Positions 14,498 through 20,355 of a DNA stretch of 20,355 bases are shown piece after piece. A model generated the notes under the pieces. It did no database searches. It had not been told where the DNA came from and saw only the letters and a list, made by a program, of their open reading frames with translations. A program made the position numbers and the translations under genes. Position 1 is the stretch's first letter; each line of letters begins with the position of its first letter. The DNA is from Nitrospinae bacterium RIFCSPLOWO2_12_FULL_45_22 (GTDB taxonomy: Bacteria > 2-12-FULL-45-22), in assembly GCA_001803565.1 (NCBI GenBank), contig MHDQ01000001.1, forward strand, positions 1 through 20,355, in the 5' to 3' direction.

Positions 14498-14938
14498 ATG
14501 TTTGATGTCCGAGAGATAAGTAAATACTTGCCACACCGTTACCCATTTGCCCTGGTAGATAGGATAGTGGAGATGGAAAAGTTTAAGCGAGTTGTAGGGA
14601 TAAAGAATGTCACCGTAAATGAACCATTTTTTCAGGGCCATTTTCCTGACAACCCTATCATGCCTGGGGTATTGATACTAGAGGCTATGGCCCAGATAGG
14701 TGGGGTCTTAGGACTTTATTCCCTGGAAAGGCAAGGGGATCAACATATCTACTTCTTAGGGATAGATAAGGCCCGATTCAGAAAACCGGTGACCCCCGGT
14801 GACCAGATCCGATTCGAGCTGGAAGTAATCCATCATCGAGGGGGTATATGGCGATTTAAAGGGACTGCCCTGGTAGATGGCAACATGGTAGCAGAAGCAG
14901 AACTGTTGGCTATGACCCAGGGTAGTCAAGGAAAATAA
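14498..14938 (+). CDS. fabZ: 3-hydroxyacyl-ACP dehydratase FabZ
   Basis: A 146-aa hot-dog-fold enzyme that dehydrates (3R)-hydroxyacyl-ACP in fatty acid elongation. It competes with LpxA for hydroxyacyl-ACP, which explains why the genes are paired. The signature FFQGHFPDNPIMPGVLILEA carries catalytic His48 and Glu62; LPHRYPFALVDRI (11-23) is the family start. GGAAAGGGAG lies just before the ATG. lpxA begins 6 nt after the stop, so the two are one transcript. Length is normal. Confidence 0.97.
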   Translation: MFDVREISKYLPHRYPFALVDRIVEMEKFKRVVGIKNVTVNEPFFQGHFPDNPIMPGVLILEAMAQIGGVLGLYSLERQGDQHIYFLGIDKARFRKPVTPGDQIRFELEVIHHRGGIWRFKGTALVDGNMVAEAELLAMTQGSQGK

Positions 14939-14944
14939 TCAGCC

Positions 14945-15742
14945 ATGTCCATCCATCCTACTGTTATTATTGATAAGACAGCGGAGATAAGTCCGGAGGT
15001 AGAGATCGGCCCCTATTGTTATATTGGCCCTCAGGTCATTATTGAGCCGGGGTGCTTGATTGGGCCTCAAGTGGTAATTTTAGAAGGGACCAGGATAGAC
15101 AAAAACTGCTCTATCTATCCCGGCGCTATTATTGGCGGCAAGCCCCAGGATTATAAATTTAAGGACACTCCCTCTTTTGTTGAGATCGGGGAGGGCAATA
15201 TTATCCGGGAATATGTTACTATTCACCGCTCATCGGAAGAAGGGGGAAAGACCGTTATAGGTAATAATAACTTCCTGATGGCTTATACCCATATCGCCCA
15301 TGACTGTAAGATCGGCAATCAGGTAGTAATAACTAATTATACCGGCCTTTCTGGCTACGTTACCGTAGAAGATAAAGCCATTATTTCTGGTTATGTCGCC
15401 ATACATCAATTTTGCCGGGTAGGGGAGCTGGCTATAATAAGCGCCCAAACTGGCCTGTCTAAAGATATACCACCTTTTATGATTGGCGAGGGCCGGCCTT
15501 GCCTAATAAGGGGGATAAATGCTATTGGTTTGCGGCGGAATGGTATTCCACCCAAAGTACGGTTGGATATTCAACGGGCCTACCGTATACTATTCCGCTC
15601 TCAGCTTAATACTTCCCAGGCATTGGAGCGGATCAAAGAAGAGATAGAAACGGGCCGAGAGATAGCCCATCTAATCAGTTTCATTGAAAGCTCTCAGCGC
15701 GGTATCCACAAAGCCAAAGGGCTAATGGAAGGAGAAGAATAG
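14945..15742 (+). CDS. lpxA: UDP-N-acetylglucosamine O-acyltransferase LpxA
   Basis: A 265-aa left-handed beta-helix enzyme that transfers (R)-3-hydroxyacyl from ACP to UDP-GlcNAc, the first step of lipid A synthesis. Hexapeptide repeats run from about residue 5 to 170 (IGPYCYIGPQ, VIIEPGCLIG and on). The catalytic His is His119 in AYTHIAHDCKIGN (His125 in E. coli numbering). GGKPQDYKFKD and the AIGLRRNGI segment before the C-terminal helices are diagnostic. It follows fabZ closely and proves that the host makes an LPS-type outer leaflet or at least its first intermediate. lpxC, lpxD and lpxB are not in the window. Confidence 0.97.
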   Translation: MSIHPTVIIDKTAEISPEVEIGPYCYIGPQVIIEPGCLIGPQVVILEGTRIDKNCSIYPGAIIGGKPQDYKFKDTPSFVEIGEGNIIREYVTIHRSSEEGGKTVIGNNNFLMAYTHIAHDCKIGNQVVITNYTGLSGYVTVEDKAIISGYVAIHQFCRVGELAIISAQTGLSKDIPPFMIGEGRPCLIRGINAIGLRRNGIPPKVRLDIQRAYRILFRSQLNTSQALERIKEEIETGREIAHLISFIESSQRGIHKAKGLMEGEE

Positions 15743-15791
15743 GTCATCAGGTAATTACGCAATCATCTAATGACCCATTAACCTAATTACC
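15742..15791. repeat. Short inverted repeats after lpxA
   Basis: GGTAATTA (15750-15757) pairs with TAATTACC (15784-15791), and GGTCAT (15742-15747) pairs with ATGACC (15770-15775). The two pairings are alternatives and overlap the lpxA stop. The AT-rich stem is weak and lacks a T-run; the ribosome binding site AAGGAGGT of the next gene follows at 15793-15800. Confidence 0.4.
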
Positions 15792-15808
15792 CAAGGAGGT
15801 AAAGATAG

Positions 15809-16996
15809 ATGGAGCATTATGAGATTTTAGGGTTAGACCTGGGAGTAGAAAATAATCAGGTAGTGGGACAGGTAACAGGTGAGTTGAGCAAGGAATTATC
15901 CCTTTTCTTTTCTCTATTCTTAGCGCAGTTGAATAAAAATAAAGTCCTAGCTTCTAAAAATGGGTCTAATATATATAGTCTCTTCCTGCCATCTCTTCCC
16001 TCTAACGCCGGTACTCGCGAGCTTATCCGTAAACTAATGCGTAAATTTTTTCACCGCCGCATCCCCGCCACCTTAACCTTCGCAGTGACTTATCACTGCC
16101 AGGCAACTTGTATCCATTGCAGTTCCGAGCAGCATAAGTCTGCGGGTAAGGAAGAGCTCTCTACCAGTGAATGTCAGCGGGTAATAGATCAAGCCCTGGA
16201 CCTGGGAGTGATAAACATTGTCTTCACTGGTGGTGAGCCGCTCTTAAGAAAAGATATCTTCCAACTGATCAAGCATGTAGATAAAGACCGGGCTATTTGC
16301 AATATGTTTACTAATGGCCAATACCTCACCGATGATAATATAGAAAAACTGCTAGAAGCCGGTATATATGCCCTCTTAGTCAGCCTGGATAGCCCTGATC
16401 CGGAAAAGCATGATAGTTGGCGGCGGATACCGGGATTGTTTGAAATGACTACGGCTGGTATTCAGCGGGCTTTAAAAGCGGGGATCCTTACCGGTATATC
16501 TACCTATATATCCCGGGAAGGGCTAGCTGCGGGTGATCATGAAAAGATGATGGAATTGGGTAGACAACTCGGAGTGCATGAGGTAATCTTCTTTGATACT
16601 TTGCCGGCTGGTAGATTCCGGGATAACTATGAAGGTCTGCTGACCATGGAAGATAAAGAAGTTATTCGGGATTTTACCAATAAGTATCTCTATGATACCC
16701 AGTATCCAGGCATTATCACCCAGGCCTGGATCAACCACCCTAAGGGCTCAGGCTGTTTTGCTGGCAACGAACAATTTTATATTACCGCTTATGGTGATGT
16801 CTGTCCCTGTGATTTTACACCGCTATCTTTTGGCAATATAAGGGAGGCTGAGCTAAAGGATATCTGCGATAAGATGCTTAAGCATGAGGAATATAGAGAG
16901 AAGCGGGCTCATTGTCGCGTGCAGGACCCCATCTTCCGTAGTAAGTATTTATCAACCATACCAACCGGAGCGCCGTTGCCTTATCTATTAACATAA
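15809..16996 (+). CDS. Radical SAM protein with SPASM-like C-terminal cysteines, function unknown
   Basis: A 395-aa protein of the MoaA/PqqE-like radical SAM class. Residues 1-85 form an N-terminal region without a motif I recognise (MEHYEILGLDLGVENNQVVG). The radical SAM domain follows: Cys97, Cys101 and Cys104 (YHCQATCIHC), then FTGGEPLLRKDI (139-150) and a TNGQYL segment. The C-terminal third carries Cys316, Cys332, Cys334, Cys353 and Cys369, including YGDVCPCDFTPLSFGNI, a pattern like a SPASM or twitch domain that binds extra Fe-S clusters. Such enzymes modify peptides, proteins or cofactors. No small precursor peptide gene is nearby. A perfect AAGGAGGT ribosome binding site precedes the ATG by 8 nt. 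It converges with the dksA-like gene. Confidence 0.8.
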   Translation: MEHYEILGLDLGVENNQVVGQVTGELSKELSLFFSLFLAQLNKNKVLASKNGSNIYSLFLPSLPSNAGTRELIRKLMRKFFHRRIPATLTFAVTYHCQATCIHCSSEQHKSAGKEELSTSECQRVIDQALDLGVINIVFTGGEPLLRKDIFQLIKHVDKDRAICNMFTNGQYLTDDNIEKLLEAGIYALLVSLDSPDPEKHDSWRRIPGLFEMTTAGIQRALKAGILTGISTYISREGLAAGDHEKMMELGRQLGVHEVIFFDTLPAGRFRDNYEGLLTMEDKEVIRDFTNKYLYDTQYPGIITQAWINHPKGSGCFAGNEQFYITAYGDVCPCDFTPLSFGNIREAELKDICDKMLKHEEYREKRAHCRVQDPIFRSKYLSTIPTGAPLPYLLT

Positions 16997-17003
16997 GAAG
17001 ACC

Positions 17004-17366
17004 TTAACTCATAATCTTCTCGTTATGCTCCTGGTCTTCTTTGCAGGAAATACATAGGGTTGCTACTGGCCGGACCTTCAGGCGGTTCTCGTCAATCTTT
17101 TCCCCACACTCCTTGCAGATGCCAAAGGTACCATTCTCTATCCTCGAGAGGGCTTCATCAATCTTCTTAAGCAACTTCCGTTCCCGGTCCCTCAAACGCA
17201 ATAAGAAATTCCGGTCAGTTTCCCAGCGAGAGCGATCAATGGTGTCAGGAAATTCTTGCTTCCGATTCCTTAACTCCGTATTGACAGTTTTGGTAGCCTC
17301 TTCAATAATGACCTGTTTGCGTTTCAGAAGCTCAGCCTCAAAATGTTTGAGCTTTTTCTTATTCAT
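17004..17366 (-). CDS. dksA: DksA/TraR C4 zinc-finger family regulator
   Basis: A 120-aa protein with a long N-terminal coiled coil (about 1-75) and a C-terminal C4 zinc finger, Cys84, Cys87, Cys105 and Cys108 (CKECG, CISC). DksA binds in the secondary channel of RNA polymerase and works with ppGpp. The coiled-coil tip has Asp41 and Asp44 in DTIDRS, equivalent to the functional DxxDxA of E. coli DksA but with Ser in place of Ala, so ppGpp synergy is uncertain. It is shorter than E. coli DksA (151 aa). GGGGAAAGGGG lies just upstream of the start, and it has its own promoter (17415-17441). A DksA-like stress regulator of other type is the alternative. Confidence 0.85.
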   Translation of the reverse strand: MNKKKLKHFEAELLKRKQVIIEEATKTVNTELRNRKQEFPDTIDRSRWETDRNFLLRLRDRERKLLKKIDEALSRIENGTFGICKECGEKIDENRLKVRPVATLCISCKEDQEHNEKIMS

Positions 17367-17390
17367 GCCCCTTTCCCCTTAAATAATTAA

Positions 17391-17481
17391 GGCAAATCAC
17401 TAAATGCTGTAATATTTATAATAATTTCGGCCATATGTCAAGAAAGATTAGGCTAATTCAGCATTTTCCAGGGGATTTGCC
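17391..17481. repeat. Imperfect inverted repeat around the dksA promoter
   Basis: GGCAAATC (17391-17398) and AATGCTG (17403-17409) on the left match CAGCATT (17459-17465) and GATTTGCC (17474-17481) on the right. In a transcript reading through from the porin gene the arms could pair; in a transcript from the dksA promoter only one arm is present. Confidence 0.5.
17415..17441 (-). promoter_or_regulatory. Putative promoter of the dksA-like gene
   Basis: On the minus strand TTGACA (17441-17436) is followed after 15 nt by TATAAA (17420-17415). The -35 is perfect; the spacing is short. The leader would be about 40 nt. It sits between the arms of an inverted repeat (17391-17409 and 17459-17481). 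Confidence 0.5.
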
Positions 17482-17498
17482 GTTGTAGTCAACCTTTC

Positions 17499-18827
17499 TT
17501 AGAAGTTTACCTGGAGCCTCAGGCCGAAGATCCACAGTCCATCTTTATCACCATCTCCCCCAGGGTTTATGACATACTGAATATCCGGCGTAATGGCTAC
17601 CTCGCCCCAGAGGTTATACCGGTAATAGAGCTCAAAATAATGCTCATTCTTATCGGCTTTGTACCCATCAACATCCAGCGAGTGTTTTTTATAGTCCTTA
17701 CTGGTACGGCTCAGGCCATAGGCAAAGCCCAGATGGTCTTTGGCCCGGTGCCATCGGTTGCCTATAACCCTGCCACCCAGCGTAATTACCTGGTCAAATT
17801 GGGATACTTGGGGGTCTTGATAACCATAGCGGGCAAAGAGGGCCAGATTGCTACTAATACCCTGGTCTATGCTGAAACCGAACCCTTTATTATGCTTGCC
17901 ATTACCATCAGGGTTCTTCCATACGCTATGCTCCCGATTATTTTGCCAGGCATAAAGGCGGTAATTACCCTCCAGACCATAGTATCTGCGGTTGATATCT
18001 AATTCTGCGATCACGAAAGGCTCCCGGAAGGTATCCGAAAAATCCCCATCACTATCAAAATAGCCCAGTGAGCCTTCGACGGTTAGCCCTTTCTGATAGA
18101 TAGAGGTAAAACGGTAGGCCAGCCGGCTTCCAAAGCCATAACCATTATCATCCCCTCCCCAGTCAATACCTAAATTATTGACGAATAGATCGGCCATAAA
18201 CTGGTCGGTCTCGGTATTGGCCAGGCGGTTGGTATCAAAGAAGGCCGTGGGGTCCATTTTGCCCATGTTGAAAGAGAAACGTTGGTCGTAAATGGATGGC
18301 CAGGGATAGGTGGTGCCAAACCAGGCTTCTACCCATTGAAAGCGGGCATCGTCGAATTCCAGGTCAGAGTTAGGCCCGGAGAAGGTGTTGGGGAGCCACT
18401 TGGCTACCCCCTCCCCTTGGCCTACATCGGCCCGAAAAAAAAGATTCCCATAGGGTCCCACTGGTAAGCCAAGATTAAGATCGGCCGAGGTCGATAAGTC
18501 TCCTTTATTCTTTCTGCCGGTATTATTTTCCGTTCGCTGCATGATCAGAGTAAGGTCCCCACCCGCCTCAACGCTAGATATAGTTTCCAGGAGTTGAGCG
18601 GGATACTGCCGATAGCCTAAGCGATCCACTTCTCTCTCCAGGTATTGAACCCGTTCTTCGACGACCGGCTCTCCTGTCTCCTTTTCTACCAGCTTCTTTT
18701 CCAGTAGCTCAATCCGGGCCTTGAGTAACTTTATCTCTTCCTCCATTGTTAGCCCCAACGAAGGGATAGGTAATAGAATCAGCCAACCCAATACCATCCC
18801 ACTAATAATCCAGCGATAGCAAGACAT
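17499..18827 (-). CDS. Outer-membrane porin, OprB/iron-uptake-porin-like
   Basis: A 442-aa secreted protein. Residues 1-26 are a signal peptide (hydrophobic core GMVLGWLILLPIPSLGL). Residues 27-70 form a charged coiled coil (EEEIKLLKARIELLEKK) as in porins anchored to the cell wall. The rest is beta-rich with aromatic alternation (LFFRADVGQGEG, MGKMDPTAFFDTNRLAN, KNEHYFELYYRYNLWGEVAI) and ends in LRLQVNF, the terminal Phe expected of outer-membrane barrels. The conserved pattern fits carbohydrate-selective porin OprB and the cyanobacterial porins called iron uptake porins. Its place after P19 and FTR1-like genes suggests passage of metal ions rather than sugar. GGAGGGA precedes the ATG. Confidence 0.8.
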   Translation of the reverse strand: MSCYRWIISGMVLGWLILLPIPSLGLTMEEEIKLLKARIELLEKKLVEKETGEPVVEERVQYLEREVDRLGYRQYPAQLLETISSVEAGGDLTLIMQRTENNTGRKNKGDLSTSADLNLGLPVGPYGNLFFRADVGQGEGVAKWLPNTFSGPNSDLEFDDARFQWVEAWFGTTYPWPSIYDQRFSFNMGKMDPTAFFDTNRLANTETDQFMADLFVNNLGIDWGGDDNGYGFGSRLAYRFTSIYQKGLTVEGSLGYFDSDGDFSDTFREPFVIAELDINRRYYGLEGNYRLYAWQNNREHSVWKNPDGNGKHNKGFGFSIDQGISSNLALFARYGYQDPQVSQFDQVITLGGRVIGNRWHRAKDHLGFAYGLSRTSKDYKKHSLDVDGYKADKNEHYFELYYRYNLWGEVAITPDIQYVINPGGDGDKDGLWIFGLRLQVNF

Positions 18828-18855
18828 CTTTTATCCCTCCTGTTATCAGTTGGTG

Positions 18856-18890
18856 GTGTCAGTGTCAGTACCAGTTACTGACACTGACAC
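18856..18890. repeat. Perfect 15-bp hairpin between the P19 and porin genes
   Basis: GTGTCAGTGTCAGTA (18856-18870), loop CCAGT, then its perfect complement (18876-18890). It begins 5 nt after the P19 stop (in transcript order) and has no T-run, so it is unlikely to be a normal terminator. It could set mRNA processing, stabilise the upstream message, or be a dispersed repeat. Each arm itself repeats GTCAGT. Confidence 0.8.
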
Positions 18891-18895
18891 TAATA

Positions 18896-19438
18896 TTAAT
18901 ACCCGCCTCTTTTCCCTACACCCAGGAATTTGAAGGTCCATTCTACCTCAAAAGGCTTAAACCAGGGCCTTACCCCGGTCTCCCGGTCAGTATGGCGGCC
19001 AAAGTCCTTCCCCTTAGGCGGTTCAATCCGGTAGATCAATTTATACTCGCCCATACCGCCGGGCATCTTTACGTTATCTCCATAGTGGGCGCCATCATTA
19101 GCCGTCATAGGCATCATATGCCCGGTAACTTTTTCGCCACTCTCCAGGTTTGTTAATTCATAGGTGATAAAGAGGTGAGGGATCCAATCGCCCTCACCAA
19201 AACCATTAGGATTACCCTCAACGGCATGGATATCGACCTCCAGATGGATGTCAGACTCCTCTCGCTTCCGCATCATATCAGGCGGCTCCATCTCGATGGG
19301 CTGGAGGAAGACTGCCGCTATCTCCATACCATACATGTTCTGCGGGATACCGATAGGGGTCTCGATAGCCGATACCCCCGTAATAGCCCCTGAATAGATC
19401 AGTATCGCTAGCATCGTTCCCATAAATAATTTGTTCAT
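18896..19438 (-). CDS. P19/Tp34-family periplasmic iron-binding protein
   Basis: A 180-aa secreted protein with a signal peptide (1-24, MNKLFMGTMLAILIYSG, cleavage near VSA). The mature part matches the P19 (Campylobacter) / Tp34 family: SDIHLEVDIHAVEGNPNGFG (62-81) with His65 and Glu67, GDWIPHLFITYELTN, then MMPMTANDGAHYGDNVKM (108-125) with Met111 and His118. These supply the copper/iron site in the known dimer. P19 works with an FTR1-type permease in ferrous/ferric iron uptake. The ribosome binding site AAGGAGGTG (19452-19444) is nearly perfect and 5 nt from the start. The gene upstream encodes an FTR1-like periplasmic domain, supporting an iron role. Confidence 0.9.
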   Translation of the reverse strand: MNKLFMGTMLAILIYSGAITGVSAIETPIGIPQNMYGMEIAAVFLQPIEMEPPDMMRKREESDIHLEVDIHAVEGNPNGFGEGDWIPHLFITYELTNLESGEKVTGHMMPMTANDGAHYGDNVKMPGGMGEYKLIYRIEPPKGKDFGRHTDRETGVRPWFKPFEVEWTFKFLGVGKRGGY

Positions 19439-19443
19439 CTCTG

Positions 19444-19452
19444 CACCTCCTT
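19444..19452 (-). promoter_or_regulatory. Strong ribosome binding site of the P19 gene
   Basis: AAGGAGGTG on the minus strand, complementary to the 16S 3' end, 5 nt before the ATG. It suggests high translation of the periplasmic protein relative to its neighbours. Confidence 0.8.
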
Positions 19453-19527
19453 GAGCAAGTGGTTAATTAGTTATTGGTTATTGAAAAGCTATTAAATTTG
19501 TATTGCTTCGCCGAGTTCCCTCTGCTA

Positions 19528-20028
19528 TTAAATTCCTTTTTCCACCCCCTTTCTCCACAGCCACCAAAAGACCCCCAGCCCAGCAATAATCAGAATTAAT
19601 GGGGAGGCAAGCAGGAGGAAGGCCCTTAGTGGACTTCTTAGCCATGGGTTTTGGCCAGGGCTTTCTAGCTTGACTACTTCCAGAGAGATTTCTCTTATAG
19701 TCCTCTCAACTTCTGCTTCAAGAGCCCTGACCTCAGCCTTTCCCAGGGCCATCCGCCGTAGGTTATGAAATAAGCGCTCCAGTTGGAAGGCCCGCTTGCT
19801 GGATATCTTTTGGCGGATAACAGTCTCCAGGCCGCTGGCTTCAAAGGCCACAAAATAGGCATCACTGAAATTCCCCTCAGCCTCGTTGATCTTGCCGGCT
19901 TTGTAAGCCGCTAGACCCGCATCTAAGAAGCTTTGCACCTCTTTTAAGCCCTTCCTCAAATCATCGCTGGCCCAGGATATCCCTGACAGATAAATCCCAA
20001 CCATAAATCCGATTAAGACTTTTTTCAT
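19528..20028 (-). CDS. FTR1-like periplasmic domain protein without the permease
   Basis: From ATG 20028 the protein has 166 aa: a signal peptide (1-20, VLIGFMVGIYLSGISWA), a helical periplasmic domain (about 22-125) and one C-terminal membrane helix (about 135-157, LLLASPLILIIAGLGVFWWL) with a basic end. EAEGNFSDAYFVAFEASGLE (49-68) matches the periplasmic N-terminal extension seen ahead of FTR1 iron permeases in several bacteria. The permease with its REGLE motifs is missing here and is not found downstream in any frame before P19. It could be a split subunit whose permease lies elsewhere, or a separate metal sensor or adaptor. AGGGAGGGG just upstream favours this start over ATG 20091. Confidence 0.7.
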   Translation of the reverse strand: MKKVLIGFMVGIYLSGISWASDDLRKGLKEVQSFLDAGLAAYKAGKINEAEGNFSDAYFVAFEASGLETVIRQKISSKRAFQLERLFHNLRRMALGKAEVRALEAEVERTIREISLEVVKLESPGQNPWLRSPLRAFLLLASPLILIIAGLGVFWWLWRKGVEKGI

Positions 20029-20355
20029 AATCCCCTCCCTGAAGTGATTACTAATCAATCGCAAACAATAAGCAAAAAAATATCGCCCCATAAGGATAAC
20101 GAGGAATGATGCCTTAATTAAACAGGGATGCGGAAAGATAATCCAGACCTGTATTAGAGCTTCAAAACCCCGGCTATGATTACTATTTTTCGTAATAGAT
20201 CAGCTATGCGGTTCGATGCCTCATAGTAACCAGGGATCGGCCTCAGTTTAGAATGTAAGCTTAACACCGATTTTCGCAGAACTATTTGATATAAGATTTT
20301 CATCGGTTTTTCTCTGAGCCGATCGTAAATAATGTAATAAAAAAAGCATGATACA
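20029..20355. other. Gene-free region upstream of the iron operon
   Basis: No credible gene is seen in these 327 nt on either strand. It includes the ribosome binding site and 13-bp palindrome near 20045, a second TGATTACTA at 20177-20185, and AT-rich sequence towards the window edge. The promoter of the minus-strand operon is probably here, but no convincing -35/-10 pair could be picked. Confidence 0.6.
20045..20057. promoter_or_regulatory. 13-bp palindrome ahead of the iron operon, candidate operator
   Basis: TGATTA-C-TAATCA is a perfect palindrome 17-29 nt before the first start codon. Its form recalls a Fur box (TGATAAT-n-ATTATCA) but is shorter. TGATTACTA recurs at 20177-20185 within an imperfect palindrome. 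Metal-dependent repression is an inference. Confidence 0.4.

Noticed and set aside
16990-17030. Bidirectional terminator between the radical SAM and dksA-like genes
   Set aside because: Only a 6-bp AGAAGA/TCTTCT pairing with a long loop and no T-run; too weak to call.
17041-17382. Plus-strand open frame of 113 codons opposite the dksA-like gene
   Set aside because: Low-complexity Ser/Arg/Phe-rich product; the minus-strand reading has a complete zinc finger and coiled coil.
20208-20234. GGTTCGAT sequence followed by AACCA, resembling a tRNA T-loop and 3' end
   Set aside because: The flanking bases do not form the 5-bp T stem and no acceptor, D or anticodon arm could be found upstream.

Overview
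The window looks like chromosomal DNA from a Gram-negative bacterium, probably of an uncultured lineage. It carries lipid A genes (fabZ, lpxA and an LpxL-type acyltransferase), an outer-membrane porin ending in Phe, and a DksA-type regulator. Menaquinone genes of the futalosine route and a flavin-dependent thymidylate synthase (ThyX) fit an anaerobic or low-oxygen respiratory life. I could not fix the phylum from sequence alone. GC looks middling, and most genes have ordinary Shine-Dalgarno sites.

Layout. 1-3516: a promoter with an overlapping palindrome drives a tightly packed UbiD decarboxylase / UbiA prenyltransferase / MqnE operon. 3790-8703: a translation and cell-wall block on the same strand, rpmE, thyX, prfA, prmC and murA (true start probably TTG at 7447). 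8755-9450: a phosphoglycolate-phosphatase-like HAD gene on the minus strand, diverging from an ExeA-like AAA ATPase (start probably TTG at 9716) that has an extra C-terminal domain. 11187-12892: a two-subunit class I CoA-transferase-like enzyme whose B subunit has Cys where Acidaminococcus glutaconate CoA-transferase has its catalytic Glu. 12961-13416: nested inverted repeats enclosing a small GIY-YIG nuclease gene. 13495-15742: LpxL-like acyltransferase, fabZ and lpxA. 15809-16996: a radical SAM protein of unknown product. 17004-20028, minus strand: an FTR1-like periplasmic domain lacking its permease, a P19-type periplasmic iron protein and an OprB-like porin, followed by a separately promoted dksA-like gene.

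How the genes fit together. The first three genes act in menaquinone biosynthesis. rpmE-thyX-prfA-prmC-murA is a housekeeping string in which PrmC methylates the PrfA made next door. The acyltransferase, fabZ and lpxA belong to lipid A and fatty-acid supply. The minus-strand porin, P19 and FTR1-like genes look like a metal (probably iron) uptake operon spanning the outer membrane, the periplasm and the outer face of the inner membrane.

The most distinctive large-scale feature is the spacers. Most gene gaps hold a different palindromic or inverted-repeat element. Several run into gene ends, supplying stop codons or C-terminal tails for rpmE, prmC and the HAD gene. The GIY-YIG unit, framed exactly by two perfect 27-bp inverted repeats that are each hairpins, is the best candidate for an undescribed mobile system. 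No rRNA, tRNA, CRISPR array or prophage gene was seen.
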